Shown in pieces: positions 43,538 to 53,229 of a DNA stretch of 64,000 nt. A program made the position numbers and the translations under genes. Below the pieces are notes generated by a model. It was not told the DNA's origin. It was given only the letters and a program-made list of their open reading frames with translations, and searched no databases. Every line of letters begins with the position of its first letter. Within the stretch, counting starts at the first letter, position 1. This stretch comes from Streptomyces sp. NBC_01353 (GTDB lineage: Bacteria; Actinomycetota; Actinomycetes; Streptomycetales; Streptomycetaceae), in the NCBI RefSeq assembly GCF_036237275.1, contig NZ_CP108352.1, forward strand, positions 6,944,001 through 7,008,000, read 5' to 3'.

Positions 43538-44806
43538 ATGGGGCCCATCGGCAGAAGAGGGTTTGTGGCGGGCACGGCTCTGGCGGCACTTTCCGCCGCC
43601 GATGCCGTGGGTGCGCCGGGTGCCGCCGGCCTGGACCGTGCCGACATGACCGCGTCGATACGAAATAAGCGGAAAGCGGCGAGTGAGTTTCGCGGCATGT
43701 GGCTGGCGACGATCGCCAACGTCGACTGGCCGTCCAGCCCGGGCCTCACCGCCGATCGGCAACGGGCCGAACTCCGCGCCCATCTGGACATGGCCGTCGA
43801 GCGCAGGCTGAACTCCGTCATCCTCCAGGTGCGGCCGAGCGCGGACGCCCTGTGGCCCTCGCCGCACGAGCCGTGGGCGGAGTGCCTCACCGGGGTGCAG
43901 GGCCGCGATCCGGGCTGGGACCCACTGGGGACGGCCGTCGAGGAGGCCCACAAGCGGGGGCTCGAGCTGCACGCCTGGTTCAACCCGTACCGCGTGGCGA
44001 ATCACACGGATCTCAGCCGGCTGACCACCACTCACCCGGCCCGGCGCAACCCGCGGTGGATCGTGACGTACGGCGGGAAGCTCTACTACAACCCCGGCCT
44101 GCCCGAGGTGCGTCGCTTCGTCCAGGACGCGATGCTCGACGCCGTCCGCCGGTACGACATCGACGCCGTGCACTGGGACGACTACTTCTACCCGTACCCG
44201 GTCGCCGGCGAGGTCTTCGACGACGACGACGCCTACGAGGAGTACGGAGGAGATTTCGCGAGCCGAGCGGCCTGGCGGCGGAACAACGTCGACCTCCTGG
44301 TCTCCGAGACGGCCGCCCGGATCAAGGAGATCGACGCGCAGCAGATCTTCGGGATCAGCCCCTTCGGGATCTGGCGCAACGTCTTCACCGACCCGGCGGG
44401 TTCGGACACCCCGATGGGGTTCCAGAGCTACGACGATCTGTACGCGGACTCGAGGAAGTGGATCAGGGAGGGGTGGATCGACTACGTGATCCCGCAGCTG
44501 TACTGGAACATCGGCTTCGCCACCGCCGACTACGCCACGCTCGTGCCCTGGTGGGACGCGGTGGTGCGGGGCACCGGCGTCGACCTCTACATCGGCGAGG
44601 CCCTGTACAAGTGCGGCGACCTCACCCAGACGACCGCCTGGCAGGACCCGCAGGAACTCTCCCGCCATCTGACGCTCGCCGACGACTACGCGGGGGTGGG
44701 CGGGCACTGCTTCTTCTCGGCGTCGCAGGTCACGTCGGACCGGATCGGGGCGATGGCCGCCGTGGTGGCCGATCACTACCCGACCGCGGTCCTCCCACCG
44801 CGCTAG
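43538..44806 (+). CDS. Secreted glycoside-hydrolase-like protein (GHL10/DUF187)
   Basis: A 422-residue protein. The N-terminus 'MGPIGRRGFVAGTALAALSA' has a twin-arginine type signal. The mature part is a GHL10-type barrel: 'FRGMWLATIANVDWPS', 'LNSVILQVRPSADALWPS', 'GLELHAWFNPYRV', 'YDIDAVHWDDYFYPYPV' with acidic catalytic candidates, 'FGISPFGIWRN' and 'YVIPQLYWNIGFATADY'. Relatives act on cell-surface polysaccharides, some on peptidoglycan-type glycans; the substrate is not known. GAGGGG precedes the ATG. Confidence 0.88.
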   Translation: MGPIGRRGFVAGTALAALSAADAVGAPGAAGLDRADMTASIRNKRKAASEFRGMWLATIANVDWPSSPGLTADRQRAELRAHLDMAVERRLNSVILQVRPSADALWPSPHEPWAECLTGVQGRDPGWDPLGTAVEEAHKRGLELHAWFNPYRVANHTDLSRLTTTHPARRNPRWIVTYGGKLYYNPGLPEVRRFVQDAMLDAVRRYDIDAVHWDDYFYPYPVAGEVFDDDDAYEEYGGDFASRAAWRRNNVDLLVSETAARIKEIDAQQIFGISPFGIWRNVFTDPAGSDTPMGFQSYDDLYADSRKWIREGWIDYVIPQLYWNIGFATADYATLVPWWDAVVRGTGVDLYIGEALYKCGDLTQTTAWQDPQELSRHLTLADDYAGVGGHCFFSASQVTSDRIGAMAAVVADHYPTAVLPPR

Positions 44807-44816
44807 GCGATTCGCC

Positions 44817-45011
44817 TCACATCTTCTCGTGGTGACGCACGACGGTGTCGGGGCCCGGTGACATCAGGGCCTCGTGGCCGTCGTCGTCGAAACGCACCCG
44901 GTACGGAGGGGTGCCGTTCTCTCCCAGTACCTGAAGGACCTCGGCCGTACGGTCGTGCTGACCGACGGTCCGGCCGTGCACCAGCAGTTTGTCGCCCACT
45001 GTCGCTTGCAT
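44817..45011 (-). CDS. DUF1918 small protein
   Basis: A 64-residue protein with the DUF1918 pattern 'VGDKLLVHGRTVGQHDRTAE' and 'PPYRVRFDDDGHEALMSPGP', ending 'VVRHHEKM'. These SH3-like small proteins are common in actinobacteria and unassigned. It faces the glycosidase gene with 10 bases between stops. GGAGGTCACC precedes the ATG. Confidence 0.85.
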   Translation of the reverse strand: MQATVGDKLLVHGRTVGQHDRTAEVLQVLGENGTPPYRVRFDDDGHEALMSPGPDTVVRHHEKM

Positions 45012-45096
45012 CGGGGGTGACCTCCTCGCGGCCGTGCCTGCCCTATTTCGGAGTCTACGTCCGCCATTGTGACCCGCATCACCCGCGTGCGCGCGT

Positions 45097-46023
45097 TCAG
45101 CTCTTCGCGCGCTGGGTCACCGCGATACAGACCAGGACGGCGACGGCGGCGAGCGGCGCGGCGAGGGGCAGGGACTCGCCGAGCAGCGAGACCGACCAGA
45201 CGAGGGTCAGCAGCGGCTGCGCCAGCTGGAGCTGGCTCGCCTTGGGGATGCCGATCGCCGCCATGCCCCCGTACCAGACGTACATGCCGAAGAAGGTGGA
45301 GCCGGCCGCGACCCAGACCAGTCCGATGACGCCGTGGGCGCTCAGTCGGACGGGCTCGAAGGAGAGCCCGACGGCCGAGCCGACGACCATCAGTGGCAGG
45401 CAGAGGATCAGCGCCCAGCCGATGACCTGCCAGCCCGGCATGAGCCGGGCGAGCCTGCCGCCCTCGGTGTATCCGGCCGCGCAGACCAGAAGCGCGCCGA
45501 AGAGGTACAGATCGCCCGTGGACAGGACGCCGCCGCTCTGCTGGACCGTGAAGGCGATGACCACCGCCGCGCCGGCGAGGGCCGCGATCCAGAACGTACG
45601 CGACGGGCGGCGGCCCGTACGGATCGCGGCGAAGGCCGCCGTGGTGAGCGGCAGCAGACCGACGACCACCGCGGCATGCGAGGTCGTGGACGTCTCCAGG
45701 GCGAGCGTCGTCAGGAGCGGGAAGCCCACCACGACACCGCCGGCGACGACGGCGAGCCCCGCCCAGTGGCGGCGCTCGGGCAGCGGGACCCTCATCGCGA
45801 TCAGGAACGCGCCCGCGACGAGCGCGGCGAGCGTCGACCGCAGGGCCACCAGGGACCAGGGGCCGAAGCTCTCCAGGCCCCAGGCGGTGGAGGGGAAGGT
45901 GAGCGAGAACGAGACCACGCCCAGCGCGGCGAGGAGCGTGCCGCGGGTCTGCGGGGAGGTGGCGGCGGTGGTGCTGCCGACCGCTATCGCCGTAGTGGGA
46001 GTAGCGCTATTCTGTGCTGTCAT
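45097..46023 (-). CDS. EamA/DMT-family transporter
   Basis: A 308-residue membrane protein with ten predicted helices in two EamA repeats ('GTLLAALGVVSFSLTFPSTA' to about residue 145, and 'GDLYLFGALLVCAAGYTEGG' to the end). The family exports or imports amino acids, purines or other metabolites. I choose the ATG at 46023, which shares the CATG with the MocR gene on the other strand. A minus-strand TACGCT lies 5 bases before it and there is no ribosome-binding site, so it is probably leaderless. The MocR regulator is likely its controller. Confidence 0.9.
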   Translation of the reverse strand: MTAQNSATPTTAIAVGSTTAATSPQTRGTLLAALGVVSFSLTFPSTAWGLESFGPWSLVALRSTLAALVAGAFLIAMRVPLPERRHWAGLAVVAGGVVVGFPLLTTLALETSTTSHAAVVVGLLPLTTAAFAAIRTGRRPSRTFWIAALAGAAVVIAFTVQQSGGVLSTGDLYLFGALLVCAAGYTEGGRLARLMPGWQVIGWALILCLPLMVVGSAVGLSFEPVRLSAHGVIGLVWVAAGSTFFGMYVWYGGMAAIGIPKASQLQLAQPLLTLVWSVSLLGESLPLAAPLAAVAVLVCIAVTQRAKS

Positions 46024-46034
46024 GCATGAGCGTA
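46008..46034. promoter_or_regulatory. Back-to-back leaderless promoters around a shared CATG
   Basis: TATTCT at 46008-46013 lies 8 bases before the plus-strand ATG (46022). TACGCT on the minus strand (46034-46029) lies 5 bases before the minus-strand ATG (46023). The two start codons overlap in CATG, so each promoter lies inside the other gene's first codons or just before them. Confidence 0.5.
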
Positions 46035-47458
46035 GCAGTGTCGCTGAACTGGCCAACTCCCTGAGGGCGGAACTCAACCGCTACTCACTTGGAGGAAAGC
46101 TGCCGTCGAGCCGTGCCCTCGTCGAGCGCTACCGCGTCTCCCCGGTGACGGTCACCAGGGCCCTCGCCCAGCTCGCCGCCGAAGGCCTCGTCGTCACCCG
46201 GCCGGGAGCCGGGGCGTTCCGGGCCGAGCCCCGCACGCGGACGCCCGTCGTGGGGGACACCTCCTGGCAGGAGGTGGCGCTCAGCGCCGACTCCGCGACC
46301 GAACTGGTCCCCCGGGCCGTCGACGCGTCCGGCGTGCTCGTGACGCTGTCGGCGCCGCCGCCGGGCGTCGTCGAGTTCAACGGCGGCTATCTGCACCCCT
46401 CGCTCCAGCCCGAACGGGCCATGGCCGCCGCGCTGGCTCGCGCGGGCCGCCGCCCCGGCGCCTGGGGCCGGCCGCCCACCGACGGCCTGCCCGAGCTGCG
46501 CGAGTGGTTCGCCCGCGAGATCGGCGGCACCGTCACCGCCGCCGACGTCCTCATCACCGCGGGCGGCCAGTCCGCCATCACCACCGCACTGCGGGCCCTC
46601 GCCCCGCCCGGCACGCACGTCCTCGTCGAGTCGCCGACCTACCCCGGGATGCTCGCCATCGCCCGCGCGGCCGGCCTGCGTCCCGTCCCCGTCCCGACCG
46701 ACACCGACGGCGTCCGCCCCGACCTGCTGGAAGCCGCCTTCCGCGCCACCGGTGCCCGGGTCTTCGTGGGCCAGCCGCTCTTCCAGAACCCGACCGGCGC
46801 CGTCCTCGGCACCGAGCGGCGGCGCGAGGTCGTCCGGATCGCCCGCGCGGCCGGCGCCTTCGTCATCGAGGACGACTTCGCCCGCCGACTGGTCCACGAG
46901 GACGCCGGCTCGCTGCCCGCACCCCTCGCCGCCGAGGACCCGGACGGCGTCGTCGTCCACGTCTGCTCCCTGACCAAGCCCACCTCGCCGAGCCTGCGCG
47001 TCGGCGCGCTCGCCGCCCGCGGCCCCGTACTGGAAAGGCTGCGCGCCATCCAGGTCGTCGACAGCTTCTTCGTCGCCCGCCCGCTTCAGGAGGCCGCCCT
47101 GGAACTCGTCGGCTCGCCCGCCTGGAGTCGTCATCTGCGCGCCGTCTCCCAGGAGTTGAGGAACCGTCGCGACACCATGACCGCGGCCCTCGCCCTCCAC
47201 CTCCCGGAGCTGGCACTCCCGCACATCCCCTCCGGCGGTTACCAGCTCTGGCTCCGGCTGCCCGACACCCTCCCCGAATCCGCCCTCGTCGCCGGAGCCC
47301 TCCGCGCAGGCGTCGCCGTCGCCCCCGGCCGCCCCTACTTCTGCGCCGAACCCCCCGCCGGTCACATCCGCCTGAGCTTCGCGGGCGTGGCGGGACCGGC
47401 CGAGATCGCCGAGGGGGTGCGGCGGCTGCGGACGGCGGTCGACGAGTTCACGCCGTGA
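46022..47458 (+). CDS. MocR-type regulator (GntR domain fused to PLP aminotransferase fold)
   Basis: A 478-residue protein. The GntR winged helix covers about residues 5-70 ('LGGKLPSSRALVERYRVSPV', 'VTRALAQLAAEGLVVTRPGA'). A class I aminotransferase domain follows, with 'VLITAGGQSAITTALRALAP', 'VFVGQPLFQNPTGAVLG', and Lys319 in 'CSLTKPTSPSLRVG' as the PLP-binding lysine. MocR proteins are PLP- and amino-acid-responsive regulators that usually control a divergent neighbour, here the EamA transporter. Its last 11 codons with the stop are tandemly repeated downstream. Confidence 0.92.
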   Translation: MHERSSVAELANSLRAELNRYSLGGKLPSSRALVERYRVSPVTVTRALAQLAAEGLVVTRPGAGAFRAEPRTRTPVVGDTSWQEVALSADSATELVPRAVDASGVLVTLSAPPPGVVEFNGGYLHPSLQPERAMAAALARAGRRPGAWGRPPTDGLPELREWFAREIGGTVTAADVLITAGGQSAITTALRALAPPGTHVLVESPTYPGMLAIARAAGLRPVPVPTDTDGVRPDLLEAAFRATGARVFVGQPLFQNPTGAVLGTERRREVVRIARAAGAFVIEDDFARRLVHEDAGSLPAPLAAEDPDGVVVHVCSLTKPTSPSLRVGALAARGPVLERLRAIQVVDSFFVARPLQEAALELVGSPAWSRHLRAVSQELRNRRDTMTAALALHLPELALPHIPSGGYQLWLRLPDTLPESALVAGALRAGVAVAPGRPYFCAEPPAGHIRLSFAGVAGPAEIAEGVRRLRTAVDEFTP

Positions 47459-47536
47459 GCCGGGCGGGCCGTCGACGAGTTCAGCCCCTGAGGCGCACGG
47501 GCCGTCGACGAGCTCACGCCGTGAGACGGGCGCCGA
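47438..47536 (+). repeat. Tandem triplication of the MocR 3' end
   Basis: Three 33-bp units begin at 47438, 47471 and 47504, each with GTCGACGAGTTCA or a close variant and each ending in an in-phase stop. The first is the true end of the gene (Val-Asp-Glu-Phe-Thr-Pro-stop); the next two read Val-Asp-Glu-Phe-Ser-Pro-stop and Val-Asp-Glu-Leu-Thr-Pro-stop. There are no spacers, so it is not CRISPR. Confidence 0.85.
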
Positions 47537-47579
47537 AATCGAGTGACAGTCGCGGCGACGGACTGGAAGCCTTCCGTCC

Positions 47580-48029
47580 ATGACCAACCCGACCACCCCA
47601 CCGGCCCTCACGCACGGTGCGTACGAGATCTCCACCGACCCCGGGCGACTCGACCGGGGTCGGATCCACCACTGGCTCTCCACCGACGCCTACTGGGCGC
47701 TCGACCGCCCCCTCGACACCCAGGACCGGGCCATCGACGGCTCCCTCAACTTCGCGGCGTACCACCGCGAGACGGGCGAGATCGCCGCCTACGCCCGCGT
47801 CGTCACCGACCACGTCACCTTCGCCTGGCTCTGCGACGTCTACGTCGACCGGCCTGCGCGGGGTACGGGACTCGGCACCGCTCTCGTGACGGCGGTCCGT
47901 GACCACTTGGAGCCGTACGGTCTGCGCCGCATCCTGCTCGCCACGGCCGACGCGCACGGTGTGTACGAGAAGGTCGGCTTCGAGGCCCTGCGCAACCCGG
48001 ACAAGTGGATGGTTCTCGGGGCCCACTGA
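47580..48029 (+). CDS. GNAT-family N-acetyltransferase
   Basis: A 149-residue protein with the GNAT core: 'AYARVVTDHVTFAWLCDVYV' (beta-4), the acetyl-CoA loop 'DRPARGTGLGTALVTAV', and 'ILLATADAHGVYEKVGFEAL' with the C-terminal Tyr. Substrate unknown. The ATG has no clear ribosome-binding site. It stands between the MocR tail repeats and a phosphatase-like gene. Confidence 0.9.
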   Translation: MTNPTTPPALTHGAYEISTDPGRLDRGRIHHWLSTDAYWALDRPLDTQDRAIDGSLNFAAYHRETGEIAAYARVVTDHVTFAWLCDVYVDRPARGTGLGTALVTAVRDHLEPYGLRRILLATADAHGVYEKVGFEALRNPDKWMVLGAH

Positions 48030-48109
48030 CCGCCCGGCCCACGGCCCCGGTCGGAGTCCGCGCATATGCCCTCTTGACCTGCCGGGCTTCCGGCCTCACG
48101 ATCGCGGCC

Positions 48110-48688
48110 ATGGGTCTTCGGGTCACGCTCGTCGCAGCGGCGCGCAGCTCTTCGCTGCTCGCCGAGCGGTTCGACGACGACCGGCCGCTCGACGAGGCCG
48201 GCTGGTACGAGGTGCAGCTCGCCGCGCACACACTGGTCCCGCTCGGCGCGGCCGAGCTGCGCTACTGCTCCCCGACGCCCCGCAGCCGCGCCACCGGCAC
48301 GGCCCTCGGCTACGCCCCGCTGGCTCAGCCCGCGCTGCGCGACTGCGACATGGGCCGCTGGCGCGGATTGACCCTCGCCGAGGTCGCCGCCCTCGAACCG
48401 GCCGCCGTCGACGCCTGGCTGGCCGACCCGTGGACGGCCCCGCACGGTGGCGAGACCCTCCTCGCCTTCATCTCGCGCATAGGGGGCTGGCTCGACACCA
48501 GGCCGACCGACGACGGCTCCATCGTGGCCGTCGCCGAACCCGCCGTCGTACGAGCAGCGCTGGTGTACGCGCTCAAGGCGCCCCCCGCCACGTTCTGGAA
48601 CGTCGACGTCCGTCCCCTGTCCACGGTCACCCTCACCGGCCGCCCCGGCCTGTGGCACCTCCACCTCCAGGCGACCGTCGGACAGTAG
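48110..48688 (+). CDS. Histidine-phosphatase-fold protein lacking catalytic histidines
   Basis: A 192-residue protein. The overall pattern is that of the histidine phosphatase (phosphoglycerate mutase) superfamily: an N-terminal beta strand, 'RPLDEAGWYEVQLAAHTL', 'YCSPTPRSRATGTALGY', 'LRDCDMGRWRGLTLAEVAAL' and 'PHGGETLLAFISRIGGWL'. The Arg-His-Gly motif is replaced by 'VAAARSSSLL' and the second histidine ('THGG') by 'VAVAEPAVVRAAL'. Both catalytic histidines are therefore missing and it is probably a binding or regulatory pseudoenzyme. I chose the ATG at 48110 because the conserved fold begins there. Confidence 0.78.
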   Translation: MGLRVTLVAAARSSSLLAERFDDDRPLDEAGWYEVQLAAHTLVPLGAAELRYCSPTPRSRATGTALGYAPLAQPALRDCDMGRWRGLTLAEVAALEPAAVDAWLADPWTAPHGGETLLAFISRIGGWLDTRPTDDGSIVAVAEPAVVRAALVYALKAPPATFWNVDVRPLSTVTLTGRPGLWHLHLQATVGQ

Positions 48689-48795
48689 CGGGCGACCGGT
48701 GCCGGGCTTGCCCGGCGCCTCGGCGCCCGAGCTCCTCCTCGGCGCGCTGTGGGGCGGCATCACCGAGGCGGCCGACCGGCTAGCCTGAGACCACG

Positions 48796-50016
48796 ATGAA
48801 CCGTTTGACCACGTCATGGGGCGAGTTTCCGCTCACCCGCTTCCCCGAGGACCCGCGCGACTCCCTGCGAGCCTGGGACGCGTCCGACGAGTACCTGCTG
48901 CGGCACCTGGCCGAGACGGACACCGACCTGTCCGGCGCGGCCGCCGTCGTCGGCGACCGCTGGGGCGCGCTGACCACCGCTCTCGCCGCACGCCGCCCCG
49001 CCGCCCTCACGCAGATCTCCGACTCCTACCTCGGCCGCAGGGCCACCGAGGAGAACCTGGCCCGCTCCGGGGCCGCGCCGGACGGGATCTCGCTGCTCAC
49101 CACCCAGGACCCGCCGCCCGAGCGCGTCGACGTCCTGCTGGTACGCGTCCCCAAGAGCCTGGCGCTCCTGGAGGACCAGCTCCACCGGCTCGCGCCCGCT
49201 GTGCACGAGGGGACCGTGATCGTCGGGACCGGCATGGTCAAGGACATCCACACCTCCACGCTCCAGCTCTTCGAGAAGATCCTCGGCCCCACCCGCACCT
49301 CGCTCGCCGCGAAGAAGGCCCGGCTGATCTTCTGCACCCCGGATCCGGGACTCGAGCGGGCGGCCAACCCCTGGCCGTACCGGTACGAGCTCCCCGCCGA
49401 CGCCGCGATCGTCGCCGGCCGGACCGTCACCAACCAGGCCGGGATCTTCTGCGCCGACCGCCTCGACATCGGCACCCGCTTCTTCCTCCAGCACCTGCCG
49501 AAGGGCCTCGGCCGTGCCCGGGTCGCCGACCTGGGGTGCGGGAACGGGGTCGTCGGCCTGGCCGTCGCGCTCACCGAGCCCGAGGCCGAGCTGGTCTTCG
49601 CCGACGAGTCCTACCCGGCCGTCGCCTCCGCCGAGGAGAACTTCCGTACCCACGCCGAGCCCGGCCGCTCGGCCGAGTTCGTGGTCGGGGACGGGCTGGC
49701 GGACCTCGTGCCCGGCTCGGTCGACGTCGTGCTCAACAACCCGCCGTTCCACAGCCACCAGGCCACCACCGACCGCACCGCGCGTCGGATGTTCACCGAC
49801 GCGCGGCGCGCGCTGCGGCCGGGCGGCGAACTGTGGGTCGTCGGCAACCGCCACCTCGGCTACCACGTGACGTTGCGCCGCATCTTCGGCTCGTGCGAAC
49901 TGGTCGCGAGCGACCCGAAGTTCGTGGTGCTGAGGGCCGTCAAGCAGACAGGAGGCCGGCCGGACCGGAAGGCAGCCGGGGGAGCGGCTGCCACCGCACC
50001 GGCACGTCACGCATGA
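48796..50016 (+). CDS. RlmG/RsmC-like rRNA guanine-N2 methyltransferase
   Basis: A 406-residue protein with a degenerate N-terminal methyltransferase-like domain (about residues 1-190) and a C-terminal class I SAM-dependent domain. Motif I is 'VADLGCGNGVVGLAVAL' and motif IV is 'VLNNPPFHSH', the N-P-P-F motif of base N-methyltransferases. The two-domain layout matches RlmG and RsmC, which modify rRNA guanines. TAGCCT lies 9 bases before the ATG with no ribosome-binding site, so it may be nearly leaderless. The last 77 bases, coding a low-complexity Ala/Gly tail, overlap the convergent DUF2071 gene. Confidence 0.88.
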   Translation: MNRLTTSWGEFPLTRFPEDPRDSLRAWDASDEYLLRHLAETDTDLSGAAAVVGDRWGALTTALAARRPAALTQISDSYLGRRATEENLARSGAAPDGISLLTTQDPPPERVDVLLVRVPKSLALLEDQLHRLAPAVHEGTVIVGTGMVKDIHTSTLQLFEKILGPTRTSLAAKKARLIFCTPDPGLERAANPWPYRYELPADAAIVAGRTVTNQAGIFCADRLDIGTRFFLQHLPKGLGRARVADLGCGNGVVGLAVALTEPEAELVFADESYPAVASAEENFRTHAEPGRSAEFVVGDGLADLVPGSVDVVLNNPPFHSHQATTDRTARRMFTDARRALRPGGELWVVGNRHLGYHVTLRRIFGSCELVASDPKFVVLRAVKQTGGRPDRKAAGGAAATAPARHA

Positions 50017-50686
50017 CAAGCACCGAGTCCAGCACGGTGCTCCCCTGTGGGAAGCGGTCCGGGTCCTCGAAGTAGCTGGACCGGGCGGAGGTGATCCGGC
50101 CGGGCTCGATGCGCCAGGCGTCCGTGTCCAGCCGCATCCCGTCGAGGTGTGGTCCGGCACTGGTGGGTGAGTAGCCCTTGCTGCCGCCGCGGAAGAACGC
50201 CGACGCCTCCTCGAGGTCGGCGAACAGCTCGCTGCCCTCCAGGCTCGGGGTGATCTCGGCGGTGACGTCCACCCGGGTGTCGCTGTCGTGGGTCGAGAAG
50301 GCCACCCGCACGGTGTCCTCGCTCTCGCGCACCTCGAACTCCGCGTGGCCGTGCTCCCCGGGGAAGACCCGGCCACCCGCCCAGCGGTTGATACGGGATG
50401 CGGTGTCCCGGCGCGGGATGTACACCCCGGTCTCGGTGCCGTCCGGGCCGTCCCACTCGACGGCGAACCGGTGCGCCGCGTTCTCGCTGCGCAGGCCCAC
50501 CGCGGCCGGTGCCCAGGCGGGGCGCACCGAGCCGAGCCGCAGCAGGCAGATGCCGGCGACGGCGTGCCCCCGGATCAGCTGCGGGCGCAGCCCGTCGGGG
50601 AGGAGCCGGGCCGCGACCTCGGGCTCGACGCGGTAGTTGACGAGCAGCCGTCGCTCGATGACGCTCGCAAGCCGGGGCGGTCTCAT
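49940..50686 (-). CDS. DUF2071 (YqjF-like) protein
   Basis: A 248-residue protein of the DUF2071 family, which has an acetoacetate-decarboxylase-like fold: 'RRLLVNYRVEPEVAARLLPD', 'HAVAGICLLRLGSVRP', 'TETGVYIPRRDTASRINRW'. No catalytic assignment can be made. The ATG overlaps the stop of the ArsR gene (ATGA), so the two are translationally coupled and DUF2071 is probably the gene controlled by that regulator. Confidence 0.85.
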   Translation of the reverse strand: MRPPRLASVIERRLLVNYRVEPEVAARLLPDGLRPQLIRGHAVAGICLLRLGSVRPAWAPAAVGLRSENAAHRFAVEWDGPDGTETGVYIPRRDTASRINRWAGGRVFPGEHGHAEFEVRESEDTVRVAFSTHDSDTRVDVTAEITPSLEGSELFADLEEASAFFRGGSKGYSPTSAGPHLDGMRLDTDAWRIEPGRITSARSSYFEDPDRFPQGSTVLDSVLVMRDVPVRWQPLPRLPSGPAGLLSA

Positions 50687-51015
50687 GAAGCGGCCCCGTT
50701 GTCACGCCACTTGGTGCGGCGCAGAACGATCTGCTCAGGACAGACCGCACTCAGGAACCGCCCCACACACGCGGCGAGCCGTTCCTCCACGAGCGAGTAC
50801 AGGATCCGATTGCCGTCACGCCGCTCCGTGACGAGCCCCGCGCCCTTGAGCACCCCCAGATGCCGGGAGATGGAGGGCGCACTGATCGAGAACCGCCCCG
50901 CGATCTCCCCGGCGGCGAGCTCGCCGCCCCGCAGATCCTCCAGGATCTGACGCCGCGTCGGATCGGCGAGCGCGCGGAAGACGCTCGCGTCGTCGTACTT
51001 GCTGTCTTCGGTCAC
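50683..51015 (-). CDS. ArsR-family regulator
   Basis: A 110-residue winged-helix protein ('ALADPTRRQILEDLRGGELA', 'ISAPSISRHLGVLKGAGLVT', 'RRDGNRILYSLVEERLAACV'). The metal-binding ELCVCDL motif of classical ArsR is absent, so this is the metal-independent SdpR-like type. I choose the GTG at 51015; a TTG two codons earlier is possible. A TTTAGC-N6-GCTAAA dyad lies 8 bases upstream, which fits autorepression. It is the first gene of a two-gene operon with DUF2071. Confidence 0.9.
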   Translation of the reverse strand: MTEDSKYDDASVFRALADPTRRQILEDLRGGELAAGEIAGRFSISAPSISRHLGVLKGAGLVTERRDGNRILYSLVEERLAACVGRFLSAVCPEQIVLRRTKWRDNGAAS

Positions 51016-51023
51016 GCGCAATG

Positions 51024-51041
51024 TTTAGCACATGAGCTAAA
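51024..51041. promoter_or_regulatory. Candidate operator of the ArsR-type gene
   Basis: TTTAGC-ACATGA-GCTAAA is a perfect dyad, with a third GCTAA half site at 51044-51048. It covers the expected promoter of the regulator. Confidence 0.6.
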
Positions 51042-51075
51042 TAGCTAACAATGAACGCCGGCCCGCGCGCGAACG

Positions 51076-51480
51076 CTAGTGACTCCAGGCGCGGGAGCAG
51101 AGGACGAGCCGGTAGCCGTCCGGGTCGGCGACCGTGACCCCGAACTCGTCCCAGTACGGGTTGTGCGCCGGCACACGAGTCCCGCCCGCGGCGAGCAGTC
51201 GCTCCACCTGGGCCTCCTCGACCGGCGCGCCCAGATAGACCACGAACAGGTCGTCGACGGTCGGCGTCGGCTCCAGGGGGTGCTCGGGGTCATGGGTCAG
51301 CTCGAAGTGCCATGTGCCGTCCGAGGGACCGACCATGACCAGATCGTGCTCGCCGGAGACCCGCTCCGTAGTCCTCCACAGCACGTCGAGGCCGAGCCCC
51401 TCGACGTAGAAGCGCTCGGCGGCGACGAGGTCGTGCGAGGGGCGGGCGACACGGACACGGGTCTGAGCGTTGACGATCAT
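51076..51480 (-). CDS. VOC/glyoxalase-family protein
   Basis: A 134-residue protein with the VOC beta-alpha-beta-beta-beta repeats ('TRVRVARPSHDLVAAERFYV', 'GLGLDVLWRTTE', 'GTWHFELTHDPEHPLEP', 'YWDEFGVTVADPDGYRLVLC'). A His and Glu pair in each half could bind a metal. Family members include lyases, dioxygenases and drug-binding proteins; the role is unknown. I choose the ATG at 51480, which has a minus-strand TACGCT 7 bases before it and no ribosome-binding site (probably leaderless). Confidence 0.85.
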   Translation of the reverse strand: MIVNAQTRVRVARPSHDLVAAERFYVEGLGLDVLWRTTERVSGEHDLVMVGPSDGTWHFELTHDPEHPLEPTPTVDDLFVVYLGAPVEEAQVERLLAAGGTRVPAHNPYWDEFGVTVADPDGYRLVLCSRAWSH

Positions 51481-51525
51481 GGGGTGGAGCGTAGCCCCGG
51501 ACACATGGCGCTCCGCCGGAAGGGG

Positions 51526-53139
<1,614 letters not shown>

Positions 53140-53198
53140 GGGGTAACGCTCCGAAAAGGCAGAAGGACACACGGGTGGCGTGGAAGCGGGTCCTTGAG

Positions 53199-53222
53199 CT
53201 AGGAGATTCGGGGCGTAGACAT
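53199..53222 (-). CDS. 7-codon upstream ORF before the ABC-F gene
   Basis: ATG-TCT-ACG-CCC-CGA-ATC-TCC-TAG encodes Met-Ser-Thr-Pro-Arg-Ile-Ser. TAGCCT on the minus strand (53235-53230) is 7 bases before the ATG, so the mRNA should start at this codon. Between it and the ABC-F start are an AAGGAC/GTCCTT pair and the CTTTT stretch. Short leader peptides precede many inducible ABC-F and other ribosome-drug resistance genes. Confidence 0.55.
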   Translation of the reverse strand: MSTPRIS

Positions 53223-53229
53223 GCCGTCG

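Noticed and set aside
47438-47536. Possible CRISPR array
   Set aside because: Only three direct units with no spacers, and they encode the C-terminus of the MocR protein.
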